A DNA stretch of 64,000 bases from Nostocales cyanobacterium HT-58-2 (GCA_002163975.1 CP019636.1:4041001-4105000), one strand, 5' to 3'. Positions 43,301-52,588 are shown, counted from the first letter of the stretch. Notes: generated from the sequence alone by a model not told the origin. Program-made: numbers and translations.

Positions 43301-43981
43301 CTAATCTTCTTTTTCCAGCCTATCGCGCTGGCGAAGCAAATCGACACTGCGAGAAGTGCCTAATCTAGTAGCACCCGCTAGGATTAAGTCTAAAGCTTGA
43401 TTAACGCTACGAATACCTCCTGAGGCTTTAATTCCAACCCTCTCCCCTGAGACTTGTTTTAAAAGTCGTACATCTTCTACTGTGGCACCGCCATTCCAAC
43501 CTGTACTAGTTTTGAGAAATGCTGCTCCAGCATCCATACATATTTCTGCTGCCAGTCTTTTTTCTTCATCTGTCAGGAGGTTAGTTTCTAAAATAGCCTT
43601 CACTGTTTGCCCAGTTTCTTCACAAATTTGGGCAATTTCCCGATGCACATCGTCAGTTTTGCCTGCTTTCAGCCAGCCCAAATTGATAACTACATCTAAT
43701 TCTGTAGCACCATTTTCCACTGCTTCTTGAGCTTCAAAAAGCTTCGTTGGCGAAGTCGTCGCTCCAGTAGGAAAGCCAATGACTGTACAAACTTTGGGCT
43801 GTTTGCCGTGGAGGAGTTCTGCTGCTTGCCTTACGTGCGTTGGGTATACACAAACCGCGGCAAAATGAAATCTGTCTGCTTCTTCACACCATTGTTCAAC
43901 ATGCTCTAAGGTAGCCGTTGGTATCAGCAGAGCATGATCTATAAATGGCGCAATATCAATATCTGTATAGTCTGCTGCCAT
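43301..43981 (-). CDS. deoC: deoxyribose-phosphate aldolase
   Basis: 226 residues. Class I aldolase TIM barrel: 'IDHALLIPTATLEHVEQWC', 'VCVYPTHVRQA', 'VCTVIGFPTGATTSPTKLFEA', 'ELDVVINLGWLKAG', Schiff-base Lys in 'AAFLKTSTGWNGGATVEDVRLL' (key residues FLKTSTG), and second Lys in 'GIKASGGIRS'. It cleaves 2-deoxyribose-5-phosphate to glyceraldehyde-3-phosphate and acetaldehyde in deoxynucleoside breakdown. recO follows on the same strand beyond the repeat region. Confidence 0.95.
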   Translation of the reverse strand: MAADYTDIDIAPFIDHALLIPTATLEHVEQWCEEADRFHFAAVCVYPTHVRQAAELLHGKQPKVCTVIGFPTGATTSPTKLFEAQEAVENGATELDVVINLGWLKAGKTDDVHREIAQICEETGQTVKAILETNLLTDEEKRLAAEICMDAGAAFLKTSTGWNGGATVEDVRLLKQVSGERVGIKASGGIRSVNQALDLILAGATRLGTSRSVDLLRQRDRLEKED

Positions 43982-44140
43982 CGCCTCTTTTGCCAGTGAT
44001 CAATTATTAACCTTTATAAAAAAAATTAAAACTATTTGAATAAATTAAATCATAATTTTTACGTTCTTGACTTGAACTTTAACAGCTGACTTGGTGTTGC
44101 TGGTAACCATAAGAAGGATTACTGAATCAGTATCAGTATT

Positions 44141-45331
44141 TTATTTGACGTAAAGTTTTATTGAGTCATGAAATCCAGATAGGTTTTCACGACTATCAGT
44201 TGCTAAGAACTCAAGGATAGTTAAAGCTAATGCTTTTGATGCCAGGTAAGGTACACCATTGCCAATAGTTTTAAACATATTGGTTAATGACATATGCTCT
44301 GGAAGCACAAAGTTTGCAGGCAAAGATTGTATTGCTAAGGCTTCAGCCGCAGAAATACGCCTAGCTTTGTAGGGATGTAAGTGTACTTCGTTGTTCCCAT
44401 AGCAAGCTGTGGGAGAGTAGCGCCATCTGTGTAGACGTTTAAAAGATTTTTTGGAATCATCTCCTTCATCTACAGTCGTGAATTTTTTAATCCCCGCCCT
44501 TGGCTGAAAATAATGTTCAGCATTGGAATGATTTAGGACATCATTTTTCCTAAACCAGTATTCAACTGTAAGTTCTTGAGGAATACCATCAGGACAAGGG
44601 AAGATAGAATCTTCTTTAAACGATTCGCAGTTAATCCAATTATAAGAAAAAACCTGCTCTTTAGGATATAAAATATGTTTTTTCCAAGAAAAAGCTCCTT
44701 TGGGTATAATATCTCCTTGCTCAATTTCTAGCCCTATGTCCTGAATGAACTGTCTTTGAAAACCAATAAGAATAATTCTCTCTCTATCTTGAGGAACACC
44801 GTATTCAATAGTATTAATCAACCGCTCTGTGATTATATAACCCGATTCAGTTAATTTCCTTTTTAGCGATTCAAAAAATAAACGGTGTTTTTTTGTTTTC
44901 CATAAACCCTTAACGTTCTCAAATAAAAAAAACTCGGGTTGTTGTTGACAAATTAATTCAACATAGGAAGCAGAAATTTTGCCATTATCTCCTAAGTGAC
45001 CTCTATTTTTTCCCCCAATAGAAAAATCAGGACAGGGAGGACCGCCTATAAATCCCACAATATTAGTAGACTGACGGCAATCTTTGACTAATTCTCTGAG
45101 GCGAATTGCTTGTAACCCTTCGGTGAATTTGGTGACATCTCCTTCTTCACCAAAAGAATATCCGTATTCTGGCGATCGCAAATTGAGAAGCTGACGTGAG
45201 TAGCGGTACGCTTCTAAAAATGGGGTAAAAATTTCATTGACGTAGACAATATTGAACCCGCTATTTTCAAAACCTAAATCAAGAAAACCAGACCCGGCAA
45301 AAAAGGAGAAGATAGAAGGGCAATTTCTCAT
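44141..45331 (-). CDS. DNA (cytosine-5-)-methyltransferase, orphan
   Basis: 396 residues. Motif I 'IFSFFAGSGFLDLGFENSGF' (7-26, SAM), motif IV 'GFIGGPPCPDFSIGG' with catalytic C100, motif VI ENV (138-140), motif VIII 'QDRERIILIGF', and motif X near the C-terminus ('MFKTIGNGVPYLASKALA'). All catalytic motifs are intact. The target-recognition region lies between about 190 and 330. No restriction endonuclease gene is adjacent, so this looks like an orphan regulatory or self-protection methylase. Its sequence is AT-richer than the neighbours, consistent with acquisition by transfer. The target sequence cannot be read from the protein. Confidence 0.9.
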   Translation of the reverse strand: MRNCPSIFSFFAGSGFLDLGFENSGFNIVYVNEIFTPFLEAYRYSRQLLNLRSPEYGYSFGEEGDVTKFTEGLQAIRLRELVKDCRQSTNIVGFIGGPPCPDFSIGGKNRGHLGDNGKISASYVELICQQQPEFFLFENVKGLWKTKKHRLFFESLKRKLTESGYIITERLINTIEYGVPQDRERIILIGFQRQFIQDIGLEIEQGDIIPKGAFSWKKHILYPKEQVFSYNWINCESFKEDSIFPCPDGIPQELTVEYWFRKNDVLNHSNAEHYFQPRAGIKKFTTVDEGDDSKKSFKRLHRWRYSPTACYGNNEVHLHPYKARRISAAEALAIQSLPANFVLPEHMSLTNMFKTIGNGVPYLASKALALTILEFLATDSRENLSGFHDSIKLYVK

Positions 45332-45482
45332 TGAGAAAAGTGAAAAATAGGACGGTGAGAGAGTTCACAATCTTACATCTGTTGCGCTATCACACGAAAA
45401 GCCTCAGGCTACACAGACAAAATCCACCTGCACAGATTAAGTAAGGATTTGTCCGCGTAGCTGCGACTTCCAGTCGTTTAGG

Positions 45483-46943
45483 CTAAGCAACTGTACGAGA
45501 TTCCATAAGTTGTGGTTGTTGTGCTTCTGGCAAAAGACGCTTCACGCCTTGCTTAACAAAGCCTTGCAATAAACCAATTTGCTGGTTCTGCTGAAATACG
45601 TTTTGCAAAGTTTGCTTTAACTTGTCAAGATTCAACGCAGTTCCAGAATTGATAGCGATTTCCTGCTGTTGGAAATATTCAACTAAGCTTAAACCTGCTA
45701 TGCGAGTCAGATAAGCTGCACTGACTCCCTGTACTAAGCCACCTGCAACAAAGGTCACAGCGTTACTCTTGAGGACAGTACCTATTGCTTTAGAAGAAAG
45801 TTCGACTAAACCTAATTTCAGCATTAAACTTCCCATTGTTCCAGCAACAGTTTGCGCCTGTTCTAAGGAAAATTTCTGCTGATAGATACCACCCAAATCC
45901 ATGACCATTTGGGCATTAATTGCGGCTGTTGCTAAGATATCAAGTGCTGGTACTGGGTTGGCAAATGCTGCGGCTGCGGCTATCCACTGATACTGTTCAA
46001 TGACTGGTACAGCGCGATCGCGTCTGGTCCCATTGAGCAAGTTTTTCGCCTCAGCTTTCAGCAGCAAGGCTTTCCTCATTGTCGTTGACCAAACCAACTG
46101 CTGTCCTTGCTGTGTCAGCATTTCCCCCAACTGCTGCGTCAACTGTTGAATGTCTGGCGCGAGTTGTTCCATCCACTCTTGCACAGCACCATCTTCTTTG
46201 TGCTTGCGGACTTTGATGGGACTGGGAGACGCCGCAGTCGCCACGACAATTGAGGACATCCGCTGTTTCAGCGACTGCAAAATACTCACGCGTTCATCTG
46301 GCAAATACTGGTCTTGTTTGTTGAAAACCAGAATTGTGTTTTGATTTGCTGCTTTGAATTTCTGCAATGTTTGAAATTCTGAATCTGTTAAATCACCGTT
46401 TGTCAAGAACAAGACAATATCAGATTTGTTGGCTTTTGCCAAAACATTTGCATCTGACGTTTCGTCAGCTTCTACAAATAAAGGCGATGTCTCCTGGAAT
46501 TGTAAAGACGCGAAGTTTCCCGTCTCTAGATTTTGCTCTAGCACTTTAATCAAAGTGGTTTTACCAACAGACTTCCCGCCAGTCACACTGGCGATCATCT
46601 TTTGTCTGTCTAATTCAATAAGCAACTGGGTGACTTGTTCTCGCAGTGTAGCTAAGGCTTGATGATCTTCTACTTCTTGTGCGAGTTGATTAACCACAGC
46701 TTCAGCTTTAGCAATAGTACCTTCGACTGTTGCACGGTCTACAGGCGTACCGTTTAGCAGTTCAGAACTATCTTGAGTGCGGTTTAACTTTAACAACCAC
46801 AAACCGCCGCCAATAGCTAAGAGACTTAATATGCCAAATTCACTCACCTGCACCATTGAATCGTGCAAATTTTGTAACATCCACAGGGAAAAGGACAGTC
46901 CCAATCCTCCCACTAAAATCGGTCGCCGCAACTTCACAACCAT
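45483..46943 (-). CDS. membrane GTPase with DUF697 domain
   Basis: 486 residues from ATG 46943 with GGAGA upstream; an upstream in-frame start at 47024 would add 27 unrelated residues. Two N-terminal membrane helices (~9-24, ~38-50), then a P-loop 'SVTGGKSVGKTTLIKVL' (~115-131), a G3-like 'ADETSDAN...SDIVLFLTNGDLTD' region and G4 'LVFNKQDQYL'. The C-terminal ~180 residues match DUF697 ('ANPVPALDILATAAINAQMVMDLGGIY', key residues PALD and INAQMV). Such proteins occur throughout cyanobacteria; role unknown, perhaps membrane remodelling or stress. Confidence 0.85.
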   Translation of the reverse strand: MVVKLRRPILVGGLGLSFSLWMLQNLHDSMVQVSEFGILSLLAIGGGLWLLKLNRTQDSSELLNGTPVDRATVEGTIAKAEAVVNQLAQEVEDHQALATLREQVTQLLIELDRQKMIASVTGGKSVGKTTLIKVLEQNLETGNFASLQFQETSPLFVEADETSDANVLAKANKSDIVLFLTNGDLTDSEFQTLQKFKAANQNTILVFNKQDQYLPDERVSILQSLKQRMSSIVVATAASPSPIKVRKHKEDGAVQEWMEQLAPDIQQLTQQLGEMLTQQGQQLVWSTTMRKALLLKAEAKNLLNGTRRDRAVPVIEQYQWIAAAAAFANPVPALDILATAAINAQMVMDLGGIYQQKFSLEQAQTVAGTMGSLMLKLGLVELSSKAIGTVLKSNAVTFVAGGLVQGVSAAYLTRIAGLSLVEYFQQQEIAINSGTALNLDKLKQTLQNVFQQNQQIGLLQGFVKQGVKRLLPEAQQPQLMESRTVA

Positions 46944-47225
46944 TATTCTCCACGCTATGCTGGTTTTTACTTCAGGATATATCAAAACCCTGCTACTCCG
47001 GATTCGACAGGTAAAGGCACACAATTTTCTTCACATATAGCAGGTCTTTGCGATCAACTCCTAGGCTTCACGAGACTTTGCAGAACGAGGTTTGCACTGT
47101 CGCTTGTTCGTTTCAAGGTAGGTGCCTTTTACTACATTAGCCTATCCTAGACATCTACTGAGAAGACGAGAAAAACTTAACTTTTCACGGAATGCTAATC
47201 GAGAAACTGATTTGATGACGCAGCT

Positions 47226-47828
47226 TTAAGGAACAAGTAGCTCATGACGCCAATGATGATCGGTGTAGGAATAGCAATGTCTTTCGTGAATACGAAGATT
47301 ATCGATGTAGAGAGCTTCAATCCAGTTCGCTTTACAGTAAATGCCTCTCAAGTGCTTTGGAGGAGGAACATCTTGCTCGCTGGGATATTTTGTCTTTAAA
47401 CTATTTATAGCAGAGAGCAGCACCTGTTGGTTCTGTAACTGTGAACCAAGTGGCTGGTACTCCTCGTAGAAACGATCCAGGAGCTTGAATGAGTAGGGAG
47501 CACGCAACCAGCTTTGTTGAACCAGGGATTGAGGCATGATCTCTAATTCCCCTCTAATTCTATATTGCCGTGCCACACTAGGCCACCAGAGTAAAAGTTC
47601 ATAAGCTGGACTTTGCACAAGTTCTTTCCATTTCCCACTTTGCTCGCTGCAATGAAGTTCAAAGGAACGCCCAGAAATTCCATTAAGATTCATAACGCGT
47701 ACTCTTGGAGAGCCATCCACTGCTACGGTTGCAAGAGAGCACACGACAGCACAAATGTCATTTAGGACAAGGGCTCGTTGGCGTGAGGTTACTATCTCTA
47801 GAATGGGGTCAGTACAATCGTTGTTCAT
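47226..47828 (-). CDS. FMN-binding PNPOx-like protein (Alr4036 group)
   Basis: 200 residues from ATG 47828. Split-barrel flavin fold: 'VCSLATVAVDGSPRVRVMNLNG' (strands 1-2), 'SGKWKELVQSPAYELLLWWP', 'QYRIRGELEIM', and a C-terminal substrate segment ('NWIEALYIDNLRIHERHCY'). This is the pattern of the pyridoxamine-phosphate-oxidase-like family, Alr4036 type, conserved in cyanobacteria and plants; it may oxidise pyridoxine phosphate or be a general flavin reductase. The start lies just before the initiator tRNA gene, on the same strand. Confidence 0.85.
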   Translation of the reverse strand: MNNDCTDPILEIVTSRQRALVLNDICAVVCSLATVAVDGSPRVRVMNLNGISGRSFELHCSEQSGKWKELVQSPAYELLLWWPSVARQYRIRGELEIMPQSLVQQSWLRAPYSFKLLDRFYEEYQPLGSQLQNQQVLLSAINSLKTKYPSEQDVPPPKHLRGIYCKANWIEALYIDNLRIHERHCYSYTDHHWRHELLVP

Positions 47829-47934
47829 ACTGAATAGATTGAGTTTCCCATAAGTTAAAGTCACCTCTGATTTTCGAGCAAAAACAAATCCCCACAACCA
47901 TCTAGGATTGCAGGGATTTGTTTTGTCTTCTACT

Positions 47935-48011
<77 letters not shown>

Positions 48012-48052
48012 TCAACCATTACAGTATAACAACAAAGTCGAAAATTTGGCAA

Positions 48053-49006
48053 CTATAAAATCGATAATTCTCCAACAACCTCTAAACGTCTGTATTTACC
48101 GAGGTTCATAAACTTTTCTGCCAAGGCTTCGGCAACACTGGGAGTAATCCAGCCCAACTGCTTGAGTAAATGAATGGCAACGGCATATTTTGCTCGCTTT
48201 GCTCCATCCATAACTTTAATTGCCAATCCCATGCCTTCACCCAGTCTGCCAATGCACTGTACTCCTTCAGCACCAGCTTTACTAACGAGTTCTCCAGGAG
48301 CTAAACGCATCAATTCTGTATCAAATTCTCCTTCTCCTGCCACCATCGCCGGGTGATGAGTCATAGCACGGACAATGCGTTCCATATCCAAACTGCTACG
48401 ATAAGCAAGTTGAGCATACAACGACGCCATTTGACCGAGTTGCAGCAGATACGTTGGTGCACCACAGTCGTCACGAGCACTAATGAATTCCTCTGCTGGC
48501 ATCCGTAGCAATTCTGATACTTTGCTTAGAACCAGCTGCTGTACTGGGTGTTTCCGCTGTAAGTAGTTATTTAATGACCAATTGCATTGCTGACAAACAG
48601 CGAGCATCCCTGCGTGTTTGCCTGAGCAATTGTATTCTAAACGACTACGCCTACCTTCTGGAATTGGACATTGGAGTGCTGAAGGATCGACATCAGCTCG
48701 CCAAAGTATATTAAACACCTGTCGTACTTGCTCTATTGTTCCTTTGTGGGAACTTGTGATAATCGCTAGGTCTTTATCGCTCAGGTTATAGCGTTCTAAA
48801 GTCCCCGTACTAGTTACGGTGATCGCCTGAAATGGTTTGAGTGCAGAACGGACAAATGTGGCAGTTTCAGCATTTCCGGCAACGGAGAGTATTCGTCCCC
48901 GTTCGTCACATACGACAGCTTGGACGATATGTTTTGATTCTATAATGCCTTCACGCAGTAACCTGACTTCTAATGCGGCGGCTTGTGTTCGTTTTCCCAT
49001 TGTCAT
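48053..49006 (-). CDS. asparaginase (PF06089 family)
   Basis: 317 residues, or 315 from the second Met. The cyanobacterial PF06089 type: 'LEVRLLREGIIESKHIVQAVVCDERG', 'ATFVRSALKPFQAI' (~48-61), 'ITSSHKGTIEQV' (~81-92), 'LEYNCSGKHAGMLAVC' (~122-137), 'ARDDCGAPTYLL' (~178-189). The SALKPFQA and CSGKHAG segments are the family hallmarks. Predicted to hydrolyse asparagine to aspartate and ammonia, though the family's activity is less well tested than classical types. Downstream of the yqeK-rsfS-CGLD27 genes on the same strand. Confidence 0.85.
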   Translation of the reverse strand: MTMGKRTQAAALEVRLLREGIIESKHIVQAVVCDERGRILSVAGNAETATFVRSALKPFQAITVTSTGTLERYNLSDKDLAIITSSHKGTIEQVRQVFNILWRADVDPSALQCPIPEGRRSRLEYNCSGKHAGMLAVCQQCNWSLNNYLQRKHPVQQLVLSKVSELLRMPAEEFISARDDCGAPTYLLQLGQMASLYAQLAYRSSLDMERIVRAMTHHPAMVAGEGEFDTELMRLAPGELVSKAGAEGVQCIGRLGEGMGLAIKVMDGAKRAKYAVAIHLLKQLGWITPSVAEALAEKFMNLGKYRRLEVVGELSIL

Positions 49007-49029
49007 GGGTTAAAATTTACCACCTTTTT

Positions 49030-49107
49030 GAGTTATTAAGTTATGAGCTATTAGTCATGAGTTAGGAGTGATAACTGATTAACTCTTAACTCCTAACTCC
49101 TAACTAT
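49030..49107. repeat. short tandem repeats between CGLD27 gene and asparaginase gene
   Basis: Heptamer-like words TTAACTC, CTAACTC, CTAACTA near 49079-49107, partly complementary to GAGTTAGGAGT near 49060. Same general class as the other STRR arrays, with a different word. Confidence 0.7.
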
Positions 49108-49608
49108 TTACACTAGGTGCCAAACTATCGTACCAGCAACGAACAACACAGCCAAGCCAGCAAAGGTAATTTGCAACCGTCGAATAATTGGTTTTATAGA
49201 GTAAGCAACAATTAAGTGGTCGCGTGTTATCACTTCTTGTGGTTTCGTCCAAGTTTGACCGTCGTACCACCCAGACTCTTCATAAAATATGATTGGGCTC
49301 ATCAGGCGATCGCGTATGTAAGACCAGCCCAAGTAAACCCGTACCAGCACCAGCACGACTCCTACACTTGCTCCTGCCAAACTACTCAAAATAAACTGTG
49401 CAGTCTGCTTGTGTGGGAAAAAGCTTGCCGCTGCGACTGGTCCTGCCACAAGCCACGACAAACCCCAAATCCAGGCTATTTTTGTGATATACTCGCGCCA
49501 ACTTAAGGTGCAGTCACGAAACAGCCAGGAGGATTTCAACTCTTCGTACTCATTGAGTGGTTGCTGTTCGGCTGGAACTGGGCAATTTGAGACCGAAGAT
49601 TTAATCAT
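49108..49608 (-). CDS. CGLD27 (DUF1230) family membrane protein
   Basis: 166 residues. Conserved N-terminal 'NCPVPAEQQPLNEYEELKSSWLF' (key NCPVP..QQP..EY..L), then two hydrophobic segments (~42-60, ~72-95), 'YLGWSYIRDRLMSPIIFYEESGWYDGQTWTKPQEVI' (key GWSY..RL....I.YEESGWYDGQ.W.KP), and a C-terminal helix. CGLD27 is conserved in cyanobacteria and plastids; the plant and algal homologues are linked to photosynthesis, iron homeostasis or photoprotection. Its ATG overlaps the rsfS stop by 4 bases, so the two are translationally coupled. Confidence 0.88.
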   Translation of the reverse strand: MIKSSVSNCPVPAEQQPLNEYEELKSSWLFRDCTLSWREYITKIAWIWGLSWLVAGPVAAASFFPHKQTAQFILSSLAGASVGVVLVLVRVYLGWSYIRDRLMSPIIFYEESGWYDGQTWTKPQEVITRDHLIVAYSIKPIIRRLQITFAGLAVLFVAGTIVWHLV

Positions 49609-50066
49609 GTTGGTTTACCTCCACCATCAACGGATGTTGGAACCTCGATACGTTCTGCGTGTCCCCAGAACGCTTCTAGATTATAAAACTCTCTCTCTTT
49701 GGGCAACATGATGTGAACAATGACTTCGCCGTAGTCTTGTACTATCCAAGTCGCCTCAGATTTTCCCTCTATCCGTAGGGGACGGCGTTGCCACTCTGTT
49801 TCCACTTTGTCTTCAATTGCGTCTGCGATCGCTCTGACTTGTACCCTTGAGTAGCCCGTCATGACCACAAAATAATCAGCCAGGTAAGATACATCTGCTA
49901 CTCTTAGCAGGAGAATATCACCTGCTTTGCGGTCTGACCCCGCATCGGCAATGGTTAATGCTATTTTTCCACTCACATCGTTCGTATCAATCAGTGGGCT
50001 TCCTACAGCACTGTTTGTCACTGCAACAGATTGTCTTTGGAAATTTGTTTGGAAATAATCAGACAT
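49605..50066 (-). CDS. rsfS: ribosome silencing factor RsfS
   Basis: 153 residues. The core 'IADAGSDRKAGDILLLRVADVSYLADYFVVMTGYSRVQVRAIADAI' (key residues DILLL.V......DYFV..TG.S..QV.AIA) and 'GKSEATWIVQDYGEVIVHIMLPKEREFYNLEAFWGHAE' (key W...DYGEV.VHI......FY.LE..W) is the full RsfS/Iojap domain. It binds uL14 and blocks subunit joining under starvation. The N-terminal ~40 residues are polar. yqeK lies upstream, 117 bases away, on the same strand. Confidence 0.95.
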   Translation of the reverse strand: MSDYFQTNFQRQSVAVTNSAVGSPLIDTNDVSGKIALTIADAGSDRKAGDILLLRVADVSYLADYFVVMTGYSRVQVRAIADAIEDKVETEWQRRPLRIEGKSEATWIVQDYGEVIVHIMLPKEREFYNLEAFWGHAERIEVPTSVDGGGKPT

Positions 50067-50183
50067 TAAACCTCAGCTGCTCTATCTCTTTATGTAACAG
50101 TTTTTTACAATGACTTGCGAACAACAATTGAATTGCAACTGTATGAATTGTTTTTTTTGAATACTAACAAAAAAAACAGACTT

Positions 50184-50780
50184 CTACTCGGTTTGTTGTA
50201 CAACTGGTTGTTTAGCTTTCCATTTTTGTAGAAACCAGTTGCGCGTGAAGATAACTCTTGGATGAACTAAACAAGAACTTTTGAGCAAGAATTTCAGAGT
50301 ATAATCACAAGTTAACCACACAGCTTGATTAATGTTTTGACGGCTAATTTCTCGTAAAGCTTGCAATTGTGGGTTATCGCCACGTCCTGGCTCTAAGCTA
50401 TCTGCTAAAAACACGATACTGCACAACAGACTCATGCTTGGTCTACCCAAAGTGTGATTGGCAATGGCTTGTAAGACTTCTTGATCGTGTATGCCAAATG
50501 TGTCTCGTGCTATGATCGCACTCACATCTGCATGTAACAAATGGGGATTTGCTTGCATCACCTCATCGACTTCCAATCCCTCTTTGTGTGACATCTGCAA
50601 GAGTTTTTGCGGCTTAAAATACTTTGCTAAATCGTGCATTAATCCTGCCATTGCCGCTTTTTCTCGATCCACACTGTAGTGGATTGCCAAATCTGTTGCC
50701 ATTTGCTCAACCCTGAGAATGTGGTTGACTCTAGAAGATGGAACATTCTCTGCTAACCAGGCTAAGACTTTTTCGCGCAT
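50184..50780 (-). CDS. yqeK: Ap4A hydrolase YqeK (HD domain)
   Basis: 198 residues. HD-domain metal ligands: His in 'RVNHILRVEQMATDLAIHY' (~20), HD in 'AAMAGLMHDLAKYFKP' (~48-49), His in 'ANPHLLHADVSAIIA' (~83), His in 'AIANHTLGRPSM' (~107), and Asp in 'IVFLADSLEPGR' (~126). The pattern is that of symmetrical Ap4A hydrolases (YqeK), which control alarmone levels. The yqeK-rsfS order is widespread in bacteria. The polar C-terminal 'FLQKWKAKQPVVQQTE' tail is extra. Confidence 0.92.
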   Translation of the reverse strand: MREKVLAWLAENVPSSRVNHILRVEQMATDLAIHYSVDREKAAMAGLMHDLAKYFKPQKLLQMSHKEGLEVDEVMQANPHLLHADVSAIIARDTFGIHDQEVLQAIANHTLGRPSMSLLCSIVFLADSLEPGRGDNPQLQALREISRQNINQAVWLTCDYTLKFLLKSSCLVHPRVIFTRNWFLQKWKAKQPVVQQTE

Positions 50781-51209
50781 AATGGCTAGACTCTTGAAGA
50801 TTAAAGCGTGTGGCAGAAATACAGTTAGACTCTTTGCAAAGAGATATTCTTATTTTAACGAAGTTTCGCTTTGAATTGCTCACCACCAAAAATTACCTAC
50901 GCAAGATGTTTCCCGGAAAGTGAGCAAGAGACTATAGGCTAGGTTCAATATTCCAACATCACGTCATTCAGGAGCTAGCCAGTAGTTTGGTTTGCACAGC
51001 ATCTGGGCTACCCAGAGGAGAGAAACCAACCACTGTGTGTACAGGACAGTCTGCAGCAGTGTTTGCCAAGGGCTCACAGAATTCGTCTCACCGCAGAATA
51101 AAAAACCTGGCATTTTGTGCCAGGGAATGAAACTTTTCTTTAACTTTTGTAGGAAAGAAGTAAAGTTGATTGGCTATACTCTTACTTCTTTACATCCCTA
51201 AAAATACTT
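50781..51209. other. intergenic region 50781-51209
   Basis: 429 bases between the yqeK start and the sugar-transferase stop. It holds a strong minus-strand terminator (annotated) and an A/T-rich hairpin near 51150-51195. No gene seen. Confidence 0.6.
51099..51124 (-). terminator. rho-independent terminator of the STAS-sugar transferase gene
   Basis: CCTGGCA (51106-51112) pairs with TGCCAGG (51118-51124); on the minus strand the stem is followed by TTTTTT. It lies 86 bases beyond the stop at 51210. Confidence 0.85.
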
Positions 51210-52232
51210 TTAAACAGCACCACTGTTTTTGTTAAACAAGATAGCTACTGTTTTGAAAATTAATTTCAAATCGTACATTAAATTCCAGTTTTTTTGATAC
51301 TGTAAATCTAAGCGAATGACATCCTCAAATTTGCGGACAGTGGAGCGTCCATTCACCTGCCATTCTCCGGTCATTCCCGGTTTTACATCCAAACGTTGCC
51401 ACTCTGGGACTTCATAACGCTCTACTTCATCAGGTGTTGGTGGTCTAGTGCCTACTAAACTCATTTCTCCTTTTAAAACATTTAAAAATTGAGGCAGTTC
51501 ATCGAGACTGGTTCGACGCAAAAAGCGTCCGACTTTGGTCACTCGTGGATCATTATCTATTTTGAAAAATGCCCCTTGAACTTGATTCTGCTTTTCTAGT
51601 TCCGCTTTTCTTGCTTCTGCATCAATATACATTGAGCGAAATTTCCAAATCCGAAAGCGCTTACCCATCCAACCACAACGAATTTGACTGAAGAAAATTG
51701 GACCAGGACTATCAAGTCTAATAGCAGCTGCAATAGGAATCAACAAAACTCCTGTAATGATCAAACCTACAACTGACCCAACCACATCTATAAATCGTTT
51801 CATCCAAGAACGGATAGAAGGATGAGTCGTCGGTAGCTGTTCTTCCAATTGGCTCTTTGGGGTTGGTTCTTCTCCTTGAGATTCAATTGAAAAAACTTTA
51901 TCCAGCCCTGTAAGGTTAAGTACTGACATAACCTGAGGGGTTACATTCCGCAATATAAATTGGATATTTGTTTCTTGAGCAATTTTCAAATTACTAACTA
52001 GGGCACCTAAACCACTACTATCCATAAAAGTGGTCTGTTGAAAGTCAATAATAATCTGTTTGGTACCGGGATTTGTTTGTGTAATTTCTTTGCAGGTTTG
52101 CTTAAAGGCTACAGCCTCAAGCACGCTCAACCGCGCGGATACCTGCACAATTGCCGTGTCATTTGAGAACGTCACCGGAAAATTTACCTCTTTGGGTTGG
52201 CTAGTCATGAAGCCCTGCACTTTCGTTGCCAT
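51210..52232 (-). CDS. STAS domain fused to polyprenyl-phosphate sugar transferase
   Basis: 340 residues from ATG 52232; TTG 52250 adds 6. Residues ~20-110 are a STAS (anti-sigma-factor-antagonist) domain: 'VQVSARLSVLEAVAFKQTC', 'IIIDFQQTTFMDSSGLGALVSNL' with the phospho-acceptor-type Ser in MDSSGLGAL. Residues ~140-340 are a bacterial sugar transferase (WcaJ/RfbP family): membrane helix 'FIDVVGSVVGLIITGVLLIPIAAAI', 'SPGPIFFSQIRCG', 'KFRSMYIDAE', 'GRFLRRTSLDELPQFLNVLKGEMSLVGTRPPTPDEVE' (key SLDELPQ...V..GEMSLVG.RP), and 'KPGMTGEWQVNGRS'. It starts exopolysaccharide or O-antigen repeat synthesis on undecaprenyl phosphate. The STAS fusion suggests regulation by phosphorylation or partner binding. 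Confidence 0.9.
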   Translation of the reverse strand: MATKVQGFMTSQPKEVNFPVTFSNDTAIVQVSARLSVLEAVAFKQTCKEITQTNPGTKQIIIDFQQTTFMDSSGLGALVSNLKIAQETNIQFILRNVTPQVMSVLNLTGLDKVFSIESQGEEPTPKSQLEEQLPTTHPSIRSWMKRFIDVVGSVVGLIITGVLLIPIAAAIRLDSPGPIFFSQIRCGWMGKRFRIWKFRSMYIDAEARKAELEKQNQVQGAFFKIDNDPRVTKVGRFLRRTSLDELPQFLNVLKGEMSLVGTRPPTPDEVERYEVPEWQRLDVKPGMTGEWQVNGRSTVRKFEDVIRLDLQYQKNWNLMYDLKLIFKTVAILFNKNSGAV

Positions 52233-52250
52233 GTCAATATAATCTGCCAA

Positions 52251-52588
52251 ACACTAACTTTTTCCTAGCAAGTAGCCCGACCTAATAAGTGTTAATCATT
52301 AGGAATAACGACTTATCGCTAGTTACTTCGGTTCAGATTGGATATCGTCAGGGACGATTCACAATAGAAGAAGCTAACTTAACTCAAGGGTGAAGTATCA
52401 AGAATGAAGTATGAAAGAAAGGATAAAGGGTAAAGAGTACTGTATGAAATACTTTATACTTCACTTCATACTTTATATTTCTAACTTTTGCTGTAACTTC
52501 ATACTTTGTCCTTCATACTTCACACTTTTTTAGTGAACAACATCCTTGATTTTGTACCGACGTAGCACATACGTATTGCTATCATCAC
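52251..52588. other. divergent intergenic region 52251-52588
   Basis: 338 bases. Mostly taken up by the TTCATACTT inverted array. No gene seen. Confidence 0.5.
52390..52523. repeat. inverted array of TTCATACTT words
   Basis: GTGAAGTAT (52390-52398) is complementary to ATACTTCAC (52515-52523), with further TGAAGTATGAAAG and CTTCATACTTTGT words inside. The array lies upstream of queE, in the divergent region between it and the sugar transferase. Confidence 0.75.
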
